Shown: in pieces, positions 1-5,853 of the stretch | Layout of the letters: every line of letters starts with the position of its first letter | Position numbering within the stretch: position 1 is the stretch's first letter | Position numbers and translations under genes: made by a program | The notes under the pieces: model-generated | Database searches by the model: none | Told to the model about the DNA's origin: nothing | The model's input: only the letters and a program-made list of their open reading frames with translations | Assembly: GCA_913776675.1 (NCBI GenBank) | Contig: CAJYRE010000438.1 | Span: 1 to 5,863 of the forward strand | Direction of reading: 5' to 3' | DNA length: 5,863 bases | DNA from: Rhizobiaceae bacterium | Lineage (GTDB): Bacteria; Pseudomonadota; Alphaproteobacteria; Rhizobiales; Rhizobiaceae

Positions 1-24
1 CCCTACACGACGCTCTTCCGATCT
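1..24 (+). other. Illumina adapter remnant (non-genomic)
   Basis: The first 24 bases begin CCCTACACGACG and end CTCTTCCGATCT. This matches the insert-proximal 24 bases of the Illumina TruSeq universal/Read 1 adapter, in the orientation expected when a read runs through a short insert into the adapter. Genomic sequence should begin at about base 25. It marks a contig end with incomplete trimming and should not be annotated as biology. The match is from memory of the published adapter, and a 24-base identity is far beyond chance. Confidence 0.96.
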
Positions 25-29
25 CGACA

Positions 30-48
30 ATCAAAGCGGCGATTTGAT
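30..48. repeat. Inverted repeat ATCAAA-N7-TTTGAT
   Basis: A perfect 6-bp inverted repeat with a 7-nt spacer (GCGGCGA) lies just inside the adapter junction. It shares bases 47-48 with the next inverted repeat. No T-run follows, so it does not look like an intrinsic terminator. It could be a protein-binding dyad or the remains of the 3' region of a gene off the left edge. No known operator is recognised. Confidence 0.45.
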
Positions 49-68
49 GTGGTAAAATAAAACCACAT
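47..68. repeat. Inverted repeat ATGTGGT-N8-ACCACAT
   Basis: A perfect 7-bp inverted repeat flanks the A/T-only spacer AAAATAAA. It lies about 56 bp upstream of the -35 element of the rplM promoter, in an AT-rich stretch (about 40-98) that could act as an UP-like or regulator-binding region. It lacks a following T-tract, so a terminator role is unlikely. The regulator, if any, is not recognised. Confidence 0.5.
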
Positions 69-123
69 AGTCAAGTTATTGTTTTTATATTGATTATTGG
101 AAGGACACCTCCAGACCACTCTC

Positions 124-152
124 TTGACGCTGAAAGCAAGCGCCACTATAAG
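124..152 (+). promoter_or_regulatory. Sigma70-type promoter of rplM-rpsI
   Basis: A -35 hexamer TTGACG (124-129) and a -10 hexamer TATAAG (147-152) are separated by exactly 17 bp. This is close to the housekeeping consensus and fits a strongly expressed ribosomal protein operon. Transcription would start near 158-160, giving a leader of about 130 nt before the rplM start. The AT-rich DNA upstream may help polymerase binding. No transcript data are available, so the start site is inferred. Confidence 0.75.
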
Positions 153-157
153 GCAGC

Positions 158-212
158 CAGCACACGGGCCTTGCGCACCGTCTGTTTTTTTGTGCAGCAA
201 TCTTCACAAAAA
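158..212 (+). promoter_or_regulatory. rplM leader with two competing hairpins
   Basis: The first part of the predicted leader can form an imperfect stem: CAG 158-160 with CTG 182-184, ACGG 164-167 with CCGT 178-181, and GC 168-169 with GC 175-176, with small bulges. It is followed at once by seven T's (185-191), an attenuator-like arrangement. A second perfect 8-bp stem, TTTTTGTG (187-194) with CACAAAAA (205-212), would bury part of that T-tract. The two structures do not share stem bases, but the second competes for the U-run. E. coli rplM-rpsI is known to be autoregulated by L13; whether this leader does anything similar is unknown. Confidence 0.35.
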
Positions 213-287
213 CAAGCAACAAAAAACGCTCCCAATGGCGCATGTCAGCAATGCTGGGCCGGAAGGGACCAAGAGAAAGTGAACCCT

Positions 288-752
288 ATGTCTACCTTCG
301 TTCAGAAGCCCGCCGAGGTGGAGAAGAAGTGGATCATCATCGACGCCGAAGGCCTCGTTGTTGGTCGCCTCGCCACCATCATTGCAACCCGCCTGCGCGG
401 CAAGCACAAAGCAACCTACACCCAGCACGTTGACGATGGTGACAATGTCATCGTTATCAATGCCGAGAAGGTTGTTCTGACCGGCAAGAAATATTCTGAC
501 AAGACCTATTACTGGCACACCGGCTATCCGGGTGGCATCAAGGAGCGCACAGCGCGCCAGATCATTGAAGGCCGCTTCCCTGAGCGCGTTCTTGAAAAGG
601 CTGTTGAGCGCATGATCCCACGTGGTCCGCTTGGCCGTCGCCAGATGAAGAACCTGCGCGTTTATGCAGGCTCCAACCACCCACACGAAGCCCAGCAGCC
701 TGTCGTTCTCGACGTGGCAAAGCTGAACAGCAAGAACACAAGGAGCGCCTAA
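288..752 (+). CDS. rplM: 50S ribosomal protein L13
   Basis: Encodes ribosomal protein L13, 154 residues, an early-assembling 23S rRNA-binding protein of the large subunit. The family pattern is clear: an N-terminal segment with W15-IIIDAEG and VVGRLA (25-29), [11 protein letters not shown] (37-47), a middle [14 protein letters not shown] (74-87), and the C-terminal signature region [24 protein letters not shown] (109-138). Length is normal for alphaproteobacteria. The reading frame stays open upstream to base 90, but homology begins at [15 protein letters not shown], and the promoter lies inside the upstream extension, so ATG 288 is the start. Its Shine-Dalgarno is weak (AAGAGAAAG, 271-279). 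It is the first gene of an operon with rpsI, whose ribosome site lies in the end of this gene. Confidence 0.97.
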   Translation: MSTFVQKPAEVEKKWIIIDAEGLVVGRLATIIATRLRGKHKATYTQHVDDGDNVIVINAEKVVLTGKKYSDKTYYWHTGYPGGIKERTARQIIEGRFPERVLEKAVERMIPRGPLGRRQMKNLRVYAGSNHPHEAQQPVVLDVAKLNSKNTRSA

Positions 753-754
753 GT

Positions 755-1222
755 ATGGCTGACCTCTCTTCCCTGAAGGATCTCGGCACTGCACAGGAAG
801 CCTCTGCTCCAGTTCACGTGCGCAAGGTTGACGCTCAAGGCCGCGCATACGCGACCGGCAAGCGCAAGAACGCAATCGCCCGCGTATGGGTCAAGCCAGG
901 CACTGGCAAGATCACGATCAACGGTCGTGACTTCCCGGTTTACTTCGCACGTCCGGTTCTTCAGATGATTCTGAAGCAGCCAATCGTTGCCGCTGCGCGT
1001 GTTGACCAGTTCGACATCGTTGCAACGGTCACCGGTGGTGGCCTTTCCGGCCAGGCTGGCGCTGTTCGTCACGGCATTTCCAAGGCACTCACCTACTTCG
1101 AGCCGGGCCTGCGCTCTGTTCTGAAGAAGGGTGGCTTCCTGACCCGCGACAGCCGCGTTGTTGAGCGTAAGAAGTACGGCAAGGCCAAGGCCCGTCGTTC
1201 TTTCCAGTTCTCCAAGCGTTAA
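755..1222 (+). CDS. rpsI: 30S ribosomal protein S9
   Basis: Encodes ribosomal protein S9, 155 residues, which binds 16S rRNA in the small-subunit head and reaches toward the P-site tRNA with its basic C-terminal tail. Visible family features are [21 protein letters not shown] (33-53), the S9 signature [19 protein letters not shown] (94-112), [20 protein letters not shown] (129-148) and the terminal SKR. The first 30 or so residues are an extension common in alphaproteobacterial S9. The start is only 2 nt after the rplM stop. A strong AAGGAG (740-745) inside the rplM end sits 9 nt before the ATG, so the pair is co-transcribed and probably coupled. An intrinsic terminator follows. Confidence 0.98.
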   Translation: MADLSSLKDLGTAQEASAPVHVRKVDAQGRAYATGKRKNAIARVWVKPGTGKITINGRDFPVYFARPVLQMILKQPIVAAARVDQFDIVATVTGGGLSGQAGAVRHGISKALTYFEPGLRSVLKKGGFLTRDSRVVERKKYGKAKARRSFQFSKR

Positions 1223-1245
1223 TCGCTTCTGGAATTTGGAATTGG

Positions 1246-1275
1246 AAAAGCGGGGCCTCGGCTCCGCTTTTTTTT
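1246..1275 (+). terminator. Intrinsic terminator after rpsI
   Basis: A GC-rich hairpin beginning AAGCGGGGC (1248-1256) pairs with GCTCCGCTT (1261-1269), with one G-T wobble and a 4-nt loop (CTCG). It ends in a run of eight T's (1268-1275). It lies 23 nt after the rpsI stop and should end the rplM-rpsI transcript. The A's before the stem mirror the T-tract, so some antiterminator-strand activity in the reverse direction is possible, but no minus-strand gene faces it. Confidence 0.92.
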
Positions 1276-1366
1276 ATGCCTGCACACATCACCACATTGA
1301 ATTGGTTTATCACGCTTGTGATGCGTAAGAGAGAACAGTTACGGAACATAACGAAAAGGTCTTGTC
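1276..1366. other. Intergenic spacer before the ABM-speB block
   Basis: This holds no gene. A short dyad ATCAC-GCTT-GTGAT (1309-1322) is present. No convincing -35/-10 pair was found, although a promoter for the downstream genes is expected here because a strong terminator lies just upstream. Weak candidates such as TTGTGA (1316-1321) have poor -10 partners. The Shine-Dalgarno AAAAGG (1354-1359) for the next gene lies at the end. Confidence 0.4.
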
Positions 1367-1708
1367 ATGCCCTCGCCGTTTGCCACTCTTCCCGCTCCGC
1401 CTTATTATGTGGTTTGCTTTTCATCGACACGAACTGAAGGGGATCAGGGTTATGGTGCCATGGCTGATGCCATGGTGGCACTTGCCAGCCAACAACCCGG
1501 CTTTATGGGAGTGGAGTCGGTGCGCGGCGCAGATGGCTTTGGCATCACCAATTCCTATTGGCGGGATGAAGCATCGATCCGGGCGTGGAAGAAAGTGGTT
1601 GACCATCTCGCAGCACAAAGCCAAGGTCGCGCACAATGGTACAGCCATTATGAGGTGAAAGTGGCCAAAGTCGAACGGGCCTATAGCTTCGATAAAACGG
1701 AAAAATGA
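1367..1708 (+). CDS. ABM-domain (antibiotic biosynthesis monooxygenase-like) protein
   Basis: A 113-residue protein that I recognise as a member of the antibiotic biosynthesis monooxygenase (ABM) superfamily. These are small dimeric ferredoxin-like alpha/beta barrel proteins with diverse or unknown functions. Typical features are an N-terminal beta strand YYVVCFSS (13-20), a helix ending QQPGFMGVES (42-51), the GADGFGITNSYWRDEASIRAWKK region (54-76), and the C-terminal Q90-WYSHYEVKVAKVERAY (91-106). The name is historical and no substrate can be deduced. Start ATG 1367 is supported by AAAAGG 7 nt upstream. The stop TGA overlaps the speB start codon (ATGA), indicating co-translation. It may be a house-cleaning or stress protein, but this cannot be shown here. 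Confidence 0.85.
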   Translation: MPSPFATLPAPPYYVVCFSSTRTEGDQGYGAMADAMVALASQQPGFMGVESVRGADGFGITNSYWRDEASIRAWKKVVDHLAAQSQGRAQWYSHYEVKVAKVERAYSFDKTEK

Positions 1709-2658
1709 GCATGGCAGAGAAAACAATCGATCACGCCTTTATGGCACAGGACCTGACCTCGGCGGCAACGGACCCCACCTATGCCGGTGTTTTATCTTTC
1801 ATGCGCAGACGCTACACCAAGGCGCTTGAGGGTGTGGATACAGTTGTCTGGGGCATTCCCTTTGATGCTGCCACCTCAAACCGTCCCGGCACGCGCTTTG
1901 GGCCGCAGGCCATTCGCCGTGCCTCGGCCATCTTTGATAATGATCCGCAATATCCGTTTGAGCGCGATCTCTTTGCCGCCATGCCCACGATTGATTACGG
2001 TGATTGTCGGCTGGATTTTGGCAATCATTGGGACACACCCGCGACCATCGAGAAGGAAGCGGCCCATATTCTCTCAAAGGCCAATTTCCTGCTCACGCTG
2101 GGGGGCGACCATTTCATCACCTGGCCCCTGCTGAAAGCCCATGTGGCCAAGCACGGACCGCTGGCCATGGTGCAGTTTGATGCCCATCAGGACACATGGT
2201 TTGATGATGGCAAGCGCATTGACCACGGTTCTTTTGTGGGCCGTGCGGTACGCGAAGGATTGATTGATCCGGCCCACTCGATCCAGATCGGCATTCGCAC
2301 CCATGCGCCAGACGATTGTGGAATCCGTATTGTCTATGGCCATCAGGTGGAAGAAATGCGCGCCTCAGAGATTGCAGCGCTCATCCTTGACCACACAGCC
2401 GGCAAGCCTGCTTACCTGACCTTTGACATCGATTGCCTCGACCCCGCCTTTGCGCCGGGCACCGGCACACCGGTGGCGGGCGGGCCATCGAGCGCAAAAA
2501 TTCTGTCCGTTTTGCAAAACCTTCATCCGCTCGACATCAGAGGAGCCGATGTTGTTGAAGTGGCACCAGCCTATGACCATGCCGATATTACCGCCATTGC
2601 AGGGGCAACAGTGGCCATGTATATGCTGGGACTGCGTGCTGAGCGCTTGGCGCGATAA
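1705..2658 (+). CDS. speB: Agmatinase-family ureohydrolase
   Basis: A 317-residue ureohydrolase (arginase/agmatinase/formiminoglutamase superfamily), probably agmatinase, which hydrolyses agmatine to putrescine and urea in the cytoplasm. The binuclear manganese ligands are all present: H136 in GGDH (133-136), D159, H161 and D163 in DAHQD, and D241 and D243 in DIDCLDP. Also present are the N-terminal GIPFD (50-54), GTRFGPQAIR (62-71), the substrate-loop-like IDHGSFVGRA (172-181) and GTGTPVAGG (252-260). The first metal motif reads DAHQDTW rather than the DAHTDTY of E. coli SpeB. A related guanidino-substrate hydrolase, such as guanidinobutyrase, therefore cannot be excluded. The start ATG 1705 overlaps the upstream stop by 4 nt; ATG 1711 is an alternative. 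No strong ribosome site is seen, consistent with coupling. Confidence 0.88.
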   Translation: MSMAEKTIDHAFMAQDLTSAATDPTYAGVLSFMRRRYTKALEGVDTVVWGIPFDAATSNRPGTRFGPQAIRRASAIFDNDPQYPFERDLFAAMPTIDYGDCRLDFGNHWDTPATIEKEAAHILSKANFLLTLGGDHFITWPLLKAHVAKHGPLAMVQFDAHQDTWFDDGKRIDHGSFVGRAVREGLIDPAHSIQIGIRTHAPDDCGIRIVYGHQVEEMRASEIAALILDHTAGKPAYLTFDIDCLDPAFAPGTGTPVAGGPSSAKILSVLQNLHPLDIRGADVVEVAPAYDHADITAIAGATVAMYMLGLRAERLAR

Positions 2659-2733
2659 ACTTCACAGATTGATTCAAGTGTTTGCCGAAATGATTCCGCA
2701 AATGCAGATAACACCCTGAAAAGAGAGGCTAAA

Positions 2734-3666
2734 ATGGCAGCGAAGATCTTCATTGATGGCGAACACGGCACCACCGGCCTGCAAATCCGCAGCCGCACAG
2801 CCGATCGCCGCGATGTCGAATGGCTGTCTATTCCAGAAGCTGAACGCCGCAACGCCGCGATGCGCGAGGATATGCTCAACAGCGCCGATATTGCGATTTT
2901 GTGCCTACCGGATGATGCTTCGAAAGAAGCTGTCGCCATGGTGGCTGGCAACAACAATGTGCGGATTATCGACACCTCAACCGCCTTTCGTGTTGCCCCC
3001 GATTGGGCCTATGGCTTTGCCGAAATGGACAAGGCGCAGGCCGATAAGATTCGCGCTGCCCGTTACGTTGCCAATCCGGGCTGCTATCCCACAGGTGCTA
3101 TTGCCCTCACCCGTCCGCTGCGGGCGGCTGGCATCTTGCCAGATGACTATCCAGTGACGGTAAACGCGGTTTCCGGCTATACCGGCGGCGGCAAGCAGAT
3201 GATTGCCCAGATGGAAGACAAGAACCATCCAGAGCATCTGACCGCCAACAATTTCCTGTATGGCCTCACTCTCAAGCACAAGCATGTGCCGGAAATGCAA
3301 ATCCATGGACTGCTGAAGCGCGCTCCGTTGTTTTCACCTTCGGTTGGCCGCTTTGCGCAAGGCATGATCGTGCAGGTACCGCTGCATCTGGAAAACTTGA
3401 GCGAAAGTGCATCGCTGGAAACCATCCATGCCGCACTGGTTGCCCATTATGCAGGCCAGAACATTGTCACCGTTGTTCCACTGGAAGACAGCAGCAAGCT
3501 GGCCCGTGTCGATGCCGAGGAGCTGGTGGGCAAGGACACTATGAAACTCTTCGTGTTTGGTACCCCCGGCGGTGCGCATGTCAATCTGGTGGCCCTGCTC
3601 GATAATCTCGGCAAAGGGGCGTCGGGGGCTGCGGTCCAGAACATGGACCTGATGCTCTCCGCTTAA
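2734..3666 (+). CDS. argC: N-acetyl-gamma-glutamyl-phosphate reductase (type 2)
   Basis: Encodes ArgC, 310 residues, the NADPH-dependent enzyme that converts N-acetylglutamyl-5-phosphate to N-acetylglutamate semialdehyde in arginine synthesis. It is the short type-2 form. The nucleotide-binding loop GEHGTTG (9-15) is followed by IIDTSTAFR (78-86). The catalytic cysteine is C117 in NPGCYPTG (114-121). SGYTGGGK (147-154), KHKHVPEM (181-188) and [11 protein letters not shown] (293-303) complete the family pattern. Start ATG 2734 has AGAGG (2724-2728) 5 nt upstream. It follows speB by 75 nt on the same strand with no terminator between them, so read-through is likely; a weak promoter in the gap (TTGCCG 2682-2687 with a poor -10) is possible. 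A strong terminator follows it. Confidence 0.95.
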   Translation: MAAKIFIDGEHGTTGLQIRSRTADRRDVEWLSIPEAERRNAAMREDMLNSADIAILCLPDDASKEAVAMVAGNNNVRIIDTSTAFRVAPDWAYGFAEMDKAQADKIRAARYVANPGCYPTGAIALTRPLRAAGILPDDYPVTVNAVSGYTGGGKQMIAQMEDKNHPEHLTANNFLYGLTLKHKHVPEMQIHGLLKRAPLFSPSVGRFAQGMIVQVPLHLENLSESASLETIHAALVAHYAGQNIVTVVPLEDSSKLARVDAEELVGKDTMKLFVFGTPGGAHVNLVALLDNLGKGASGAAVQNMDLMLSA

Positions 3667-3686
3667 GCGTGGTTGCTCAACCTTCG

Positions 3687-3722
3687 AAAGCCTCCGCTGT
3701 TGAACGTCAGCGGGGGCTTTTT
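3687..3722 (+). terminator. Intrinsic terminator after argC
   Basis: A 13-bp hairpin, AAAGCCTCCGCTG (3687-3699) against CAGCGGGGGCTTT (3708-3720), has one T-G wobble and an 8-nt loop. It ends in five T's (3718-3722) and sits 20 nt after the argC stop. It should close the ABM-speB-argC transcript and isolate the downstream dioxygenase gene. Confidence 0.92.
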
Positions 3723-3755
3723 GTTGTCAATTTGCGAACGACTTTTCCGAGATTG

Positions 3756-3783
3756 TTGCACATTGCTGAACGGTTCGTAGACT
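3756..3783 (+). promoter_or_regulatory. Possible promoter of the dioxygenase gene
   Basis: TTGCAC (3756-3761) and TAGACT (3778-3783) are separated by 16 bp and lie between the argC terminator and the dioxygenase start. A promoter is expected in this gap because the upstream transcript is terminated. The -10 is imperfect, so this is only a candidate. The predicted leader would be about 60 nt. Confidence 0.35.
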
Positions 3784-3849
3784 GAATGAGATCTCGCCCC
3801 TTGCGTGCAAGCGCGTTATGCTCCTTTCACGACAACAAGGAGCCATGCC

Positions 3850-4677
3850 ATGACCACTGTACGACTGCCCGTTTATTTCATTCCCCACGGTGGTGGACCA
3901 TGGCCATTTATGGATTTTCCAAAGGATGAAACGGGGCATGGTCCATGGGATGAGCTGGCGGATTTTCTCAAAGGATTTGCGGCAAACGTGGGCCGCACAC
4001 CAAAAGCCATTCTCATGGTTTCCGGCCATTGGGAGAAAGAAGAAGTGCCAACGGTCAGCACGGCAACGGCACCGGGCATGCTCTATGATTATTATGGCTT
4101 TCCAGAACACACCTATAAGATTGTCTATCCCGCCAAAGGTGATCCGGCCTTGGCGCAGCATGTGCGCGATGTTTTGACCGAAGCAGGCATTGCAAACGCA
4201 GAAGATGCCGAGCGCGGCCTGGATCATGGCGTATTCATCCCGATGATGGTGGCCTATCCTGATGCCAATGTGCCGCTGGTGATGCTCTCCCTCAAAAGCA
4301 CGCTGGATGCTGAAAGCCACTTTGCCCTTGGCAAAGCACTGGCGAAGTTGCGCGACGAGGATGTGTTGATCATTGCATCGGGCATGAGCTATCACAACAT
4401 GCGCATGTTCCGCCAACGCGATGCCAACCATGAAGCCACAGCCAAACGCTTTGATGACTGGCTAACCGCCGCTGTCACCCTGGATGACGCGCAGGCGCGC
4501 GAAGCCCAACTGGCAAGCTGGCACACCAACCCCGATGCTCTGGCCTGTCATGTGCCGGACCACGATCACCTGGTGCCGCTGTTTGTGGCCGCCGGTGCCG
4601 CTGGCAATGATAGAGGCCAGCAGGTATTCAACGGCACAATCTGGGGCAAAGCCTATTCAGGCTACCGTTTCGGGTAA
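3850..4677 (+). CDS. DODA/LigB-type extradiol dioxygenase family protein
   Basis: A 275-residue member of the class III (LigB-like) extradiol ring-cleavage dioxygenase superfamily, DODA/YgiD-type subgroup. These single-subunit metal enzymes open catechol-like rings such as DOPA. Visible features are PHGGGP (12-17, H13), ILMVSGHWE (54-62, H60), LDHGVFIPM (124-132, H126), ASGMSYHN (176-183, H182) and DHDHLVPL (237-244, H240). By family analogy H13, H60 and H240 are likely metal ligands and H182 a catalytic histidine. The true substrate is unknown. ATG 3850 is chosen because AAGGAG (3837-3842) lies 7 nt upstream; an in-frame GTG at 3805 would add 15 unsupported residues. The neighbours are not catabolic genes, so it appears to stand alone. 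Its last codons overlap ctaA on the other strand by 21 bp. Confidence 0.87.
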   Translation: MTTVRLPVYFIPHGGGPWPFMDFPKDETGHGPWDELADFLKGFAANVGRTPKAILMVSGHWEKEEVPTVSTATAPGMLYDYYGFPEHTYKIVYPAKGDPALAQHVRDVLTEAGIANAEDAERGLDHGVFIPMMVAYPDANVPLVMLSLKSTLDAESHFALGKALAKLRDEDVLIIASGMSYHNMRMFRQRDANHEATAKRFDDWLTAAVTLDDAQAREAQLASWHTNPDALACHVPDHDHLVPLFVAAGAAGNDRGQQVFNGTIWGKAYSGYRFG

Positions 4678-5748
4678 TTTATAGGGGCCATAAAGCCCAC
4701 GAAAATGGGCCACGGCAACGCCCAGCACGATCAGCGCGACACCCTGATGGGTGAGCGCGGCGTGAAAATCAACATGCGATACCAGCGTGATGATCCCAAT
4801 CGCCGCCTGACAGGTCACCAACCAGAACAGCAGCACGCTCCGCCGGGCGTGTTGTGATTTTGGAGCAGCGCTGAGCGACGTGATCATGTGGTACAAGGCC
4901 ACGAAAAACACGGTATAAGCACCGATGCGATGGACGAACTGAACGGTTTTGACATTTTCAAAAAAGTTAAGCCAGGTCGGATGCAGGATGAACAGATCGC
5001 TCGGGACCAGCGCCCCATCCATCAGCGGCCATGTGTTGTAGCTAAGGCCAGCGCGCAAACCTGCCACTAAAGCTCCCAAATAAATCTGAAACAACACCAA
5101 CCCCATCAGAACACCGGCGACACGCTTTGAGCTTGCTCTCGGCACTGCGTCGGCCCGGCGCGTTCCCAAGCCGCTCATCACCCAGACACAGGATGAAAAG
5201 ATCAGGCAGGCCAGCACAAGATGGGTTGCCAGACGGTATTGGCTCACCTCTGTGCGCGCTTCCAGCCCGGAAGACACCATCCACCAGCCGACAAAACCTT
5301 GCAGCCCGCCCAGCGCCAGAATGGCCAGCAACTTGGGGCGCAATTGCTTTTCCACCCGGCCCGTGAGCCAGAAGAACAGCAAAGGCAGCGCAAAAATCAT
5401 ACCAATGCTGCGCGCCAGAAAACGATGCGCCCATTCCCACCAGTAGATGGACTTGAAGCCTTCCAGCGTCATGCCCTTATTCATGATCTCATACTGCGGA
5501 ATCTGCTGGTAAAGTTTGAATTCTTCCTGCCATTCCTCCAGAGACAGCGGCGGAATGACACCATGAATCGGCTTCCATTCGGTGATGGACAGACCAGAAT
5601 TGGTGAGCCGCGTGGCACCGCCCACCAGCACCAGCGCAAACAGCGCCAGAACCACAACCCCCAACCATATGCGAATGGCACGGCGATTGCGAAGCTGAAC
5701 GGACACAGATGATGGCGATGACGCAGATACGGTGCTGGCAATTGTCAT
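4657..5748 (-). CDS. ctaA: Heme A synthase (Cox15/CtaA)
   Basis: Encodes a 363-residue integral membrane heme A synthase, which oxidises the C8 methyl of heme O to a formyl group to make heme A for aa3-type cytochrome c oxidase. About eight hydrophobic helices are visible (near 25-44, 110-128, 138-157, 174-192, 209-229, 272-291, 303-323, 329-349). This suits the two-repeat Cox15 fold. Key motifs are GGATRLTNSGLSITEWKP (43-60), EWAHR (E105, H108), H176 in ATHL, VQFVHR (H273) and LTHQG (H334). The four histidines are the expected heme ligands. Length is normal for alphaproteobacteria. ATG 5748 has a Shine-Dalgarno AGAGGA (complement of 5756-5761) 7 nt upstream. It is convergent with the dioxygenase gene and divergent from a gene at 5854. 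An Fnr/FixK-type box is centred about 30 bp upstream of its start. Confidence 0.96.
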   Translation of the reverse strand: MTIASTVSASSPSSVSVQLRNRRAIRIWLGVVVLALFALVLVGGATRLTNSGLSITEWKPIHGVIPPLSLEEWQEEFKLYQQIPQYEIMNKGMTLEGFKSIYWWEWAHRFLARSIGMIFALPLLFFWLTGRVEKQLRPKLLAILALGGLQGFVGWWMVSSGLEARTEVSQYRLATHLVLACLIFSSCVWVMSGLGTRRADAVPRASSKRVAGVLMGLVLFQIYLGALVAGLRAGLSYNTWPLMDGALVPSDLFILHPTWLNFFENVKTVQFVHRIGAYTVFFVALYHMITSLSAAPKSQHARRSVLLFWLVTCQAAIGIITLVSHVDFHAALTHQGVALIVLGVAVAHFRGLYGPYKLPETVA

Positions 5749-5771
5749 TGGTCAATCCTCTTGCAATCCCA

Positions 5772-5785
5772 TTGATTTGCATCAA
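5772..5785. promoter_or_regulatory. Fnr/FixK-type binding site
   Basis: The sequence TTGAT-TTGC-ATCAA is a perfect palindromic match to the Fnr/FixK consensus TTGAT-N4-ATCAA, recognised by oxygen-responsive Crp/Fnr-family activators (FnrN, FnrL, FixK) in alphaproteobacteria. It sits in the 105-bp region between ctaA and the rightward gene at 5854. Its centre (5778.5) is 33 bp from the centre of TAGGTT (5809-5814), the spacing of a class II Fnr-activated promoter. For ctaA it lies within the likely promoter or leader zone, so an effect there would more likely be repression. The regulator itself is not in this window. Confidence 0.7.
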
Positions 5786-5808
5786 CAGCCGGTGCAAAAC
5801 AAGAGGAA

Positions 5809-5814
5809 TAGGTT
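5809..5814 (+). promoter_or_regulatory. Candidate -10 element of the Fnr/FixK-dependent promoter
   Basis: TAGGTT fits the TANNNT core and is placed about one class II spacing downstream of the Fnr/FixK box. It predicts a transcript start near 5821 and a leader of about 33 nt before the ATG at 5854. There is no good separate -35, as expected for an activator-dependent promoter. The motif is short and its support is mainly positional. Confidence 0.4.
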
Positions 5815-5853
5815 TGCGGCATGGCGTCGCGGCCTCGCTTTCAGGAGGTTATC

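Noticed and set aside
90..287. In-frame upstream extension of rplM (66 extra residues)
   Set aside because: L13 homology starts at [15 protein letters not shown] (288), and the strong promoter lies inside the extension. The extra residues have no L13 character.
204..875. Long minus-strand open frame opposite rplM and rpsI
   Set aside because: It is a shadow of strongly biased codons in two certain ribosomal protein genes. It has no ribosome site and a low-complexity, unrecognisable protein.
1450..1481. Repeated CCATGG palindromes inside the ABM gene
   Set aside because: They encode the ordinary helix segment AMADAMVALA. The inverted match is imperfect and nothing suggests a site.
3805..3849. 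Earlier GTG start for the dioxygenase
   Set aside because: It has no Shine-Dalgarno, while AAGGAG is well placed before ATG 3850. The added 15 residues are not part of the family fold.
3727..4431. Long minus-strand open frame opposite the dioxygenase gene
   Set aside because: It spans the argC-dioxygenase intergenic region and the antisense of a clear enzyme gene. The translation resembles no family and is rich in His/Cys/Arg, as antisense frames often are.
4695..4710. Hairpin GCCCA-N6-TGGGC near the ctaA 3' end as a terminator
   Set aside because: The stem is only 5 bp, it lies within the ctaA coding sequence, and the following minus-strand bases (TTTATGG) are a poor U-tract.
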